A program made the translations under genes and the position numbers. Shown in pieces: positions 63,444 through 64,000 of a stretch of DNA of 64,000 bases. Position 1 is the first letter of the stretch. The number at the start of each line of letters is the position of its first letter. Origin of the DNA: Massilibacillus massiliensis (GTDB taxonomy: Bacteria; Bacillota; Negativicutes; FLKF01); assembly GCF_900086705.1 (NCBI RefSeq), contig NZ_LT575483.1, positions 2,015,894 through 2,079,893 on the forward strand, given 5' to 3'. The notes beneath the pieces were generated by a model, which did no database searches, was not told the origin of the DNA, and saw nothing but the letters and a program-made list of their open reading frames with translations.

Positions 63444-64000
63444 ATGAAAAGTTTCGCCAGATTCTTTGGACTCAAGTCTGAAAAACCCGAAATTTCGGCT
63501 GAAAATCCTGTAAAAACTGAAAAATTGACTGAGGAACCCGTCGTAGTGAACGATATACCCGTAGAAATTGTCAATAAAAATGATGTCCAATATTTAAACA
63601 TAGGGGATATTGTTCCCAATCCATTTCAACCTAGGAAAACTTTTAATGATGAAGCATTGAGAGATTTGGCTGCTTCTATTCAGGAATTTGGTGTAATTCA
63701 ACCGTTGTTGGTTCGAAATGCAAAAAATCAGCAATATGAATTAGTAGCTGGAGAACGTAGGCTGAGAGCTTCTAAATTGGTTGGATTAGAGAAAGTTCCG
63801 GCGATTATTAAAGAACTTACAGATAAAGAAATGGCAGAACTTGCCATGATTGAAAATTTACAGCGTGAAGATCTGCACTTTCTAGAAGAAGCAGAGGGCT
63901 TTCATCAATTGCTCGTAAATTTTGGTTTCACGCAAGATGAATTGGCAAAACGTATGGGGAAAAGTCAATCGACAATTGCCAATAAATTACGGCTTTTAAA
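63444..64000 (+). CDS. noc: ParB-family protein, probable nucleoid occlusion protein Noc (5' part)
   Basis: The first 185 codons of a gene that runs off the window. A short N-terminal amphipathic start, MKSFARFFGLKSEKPE, resembles the membrane-binding helix of Noc. It is followed by a ParB/CTPase domain with the CTP-binding patch AGERRLRASKLVG and a helix-turn-helix TQDELAKRMGKSQSTIANKLRLL. The gene after rsmG in Firmicutes is normally noc; ParB (Spo0J) would follow ParA. TATAAT at 63415-63420 may be its -10 box. Confidence 0.85.
   Translation, partial: MKSFARFFGLKSEKPEISAENPVKTEKLTEEPVVVNDIPVEIVNKNDVQYLNIGDIVPNPFQPRKTFNDEALRDLAASIQEFGVIQPLLVRNAKNQQYELVAGERRLRASKLVGLEKVPAIIKELTDKEMAELAMIENLQREDLHFLEEAEGFHQLLVNFGFTQDELAKRMGKSQSTIANKLRLL

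Overview
The window is AT-rich DNA from the replication-origin region of a low-GC Firmicutes chromosome, most likely a member of the Negativicutes (Selenomonas/Pelosinus-like). The main evidence is the gene order noc-rsmG-mnmG-mnmE-jag-yidC-yidD-rnpA-rpmH / oriC / dnaA-dnaN-yaaA-recF-DUF721-remB-gyrB. Most genes left of about 57 kb lie on the minus strand and all genes to the right lie on the plus strand, as expected for replication leaving oriC both ways. The lineage is inferred from gene order and protein style, not from a database search.

Layout. 0-3 kb: fructose PTS operon (end of a DeoR regulator, fruK, fruA). 3-9.4 kb: phosphohexomutase, MgtC-like protein, an anchored protein of unknown function, a structured repeat interrupted by an IS110 element, and a response regulator with a diguanylate cyclase domain. 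9.6-11.9 kb: feoAB ferrous iron uptake. 12-21.7 kb: pentose/aldose module, with a ChvE-GguA-GguB ABC importer, LacI regulator and xylulokinase on one side and an aldose epimerase plus fucose-isomerase-family protein (possible xylose isomerase) on the other. The two arms diverge from mirror-image promoters, each followed by a TGTGC-N4-GCACA palindrome. 21.8-30 kb: dinD, an MntR-like regulator, a heterodimeric ABC exporter, an XRE regulator facing an unlisted 59-codon gene, and a chemotaxis receptor. 30-38 kb: polyphosphate metabolism (ppk and two ppx), gyrA, ytaF, then a second uninterrupted copy of the repeat and a long hairpin element. 38-49 kb: cyclophilin, TSUP transporter, AIM24 protein, pectin-oligomer hydrolases GH105 and GH28, biotin genes bioD-bioA under twin BirA-type operators, tRNA-Pro, a candidate small RNA, a guanylate-kinase-like protein, htpX, and a TerC/YjbE transporter behind a yybP-ykoY (Mn2+) riboswitch. 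49-64 kb: replication core, oriC, ribosome and tRNA modification genes, and the 5' part of noc.

Most notable observations. (1) The IS110 element has, upstream of its transposase, a candidate bridge RNA with two internal-loop hairpins. Short segments in those loops match both genomic flanks and both ends of the element in a consistent strand pattern, so guides and target can be read from one locus. (2) The element sits inside a roughly 200-bp repeat whose second, empty copy at 37.8 kb fixes the element's boundaries. The two copies show compensatory base-pair changes in a long stem, which suggests a structured RNA family I do not recognise. (3) A perfect 34-bp palindrome overlaps the -35 box of the tRNA-Pro promoter. 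(4) A promoter-hairpin-terminator unit of about 90 nt looks like an independent small RNA. Start codons were moved from the longest ORF wherever a Shine-Dalgarno sequence clearly points to a downstream start.
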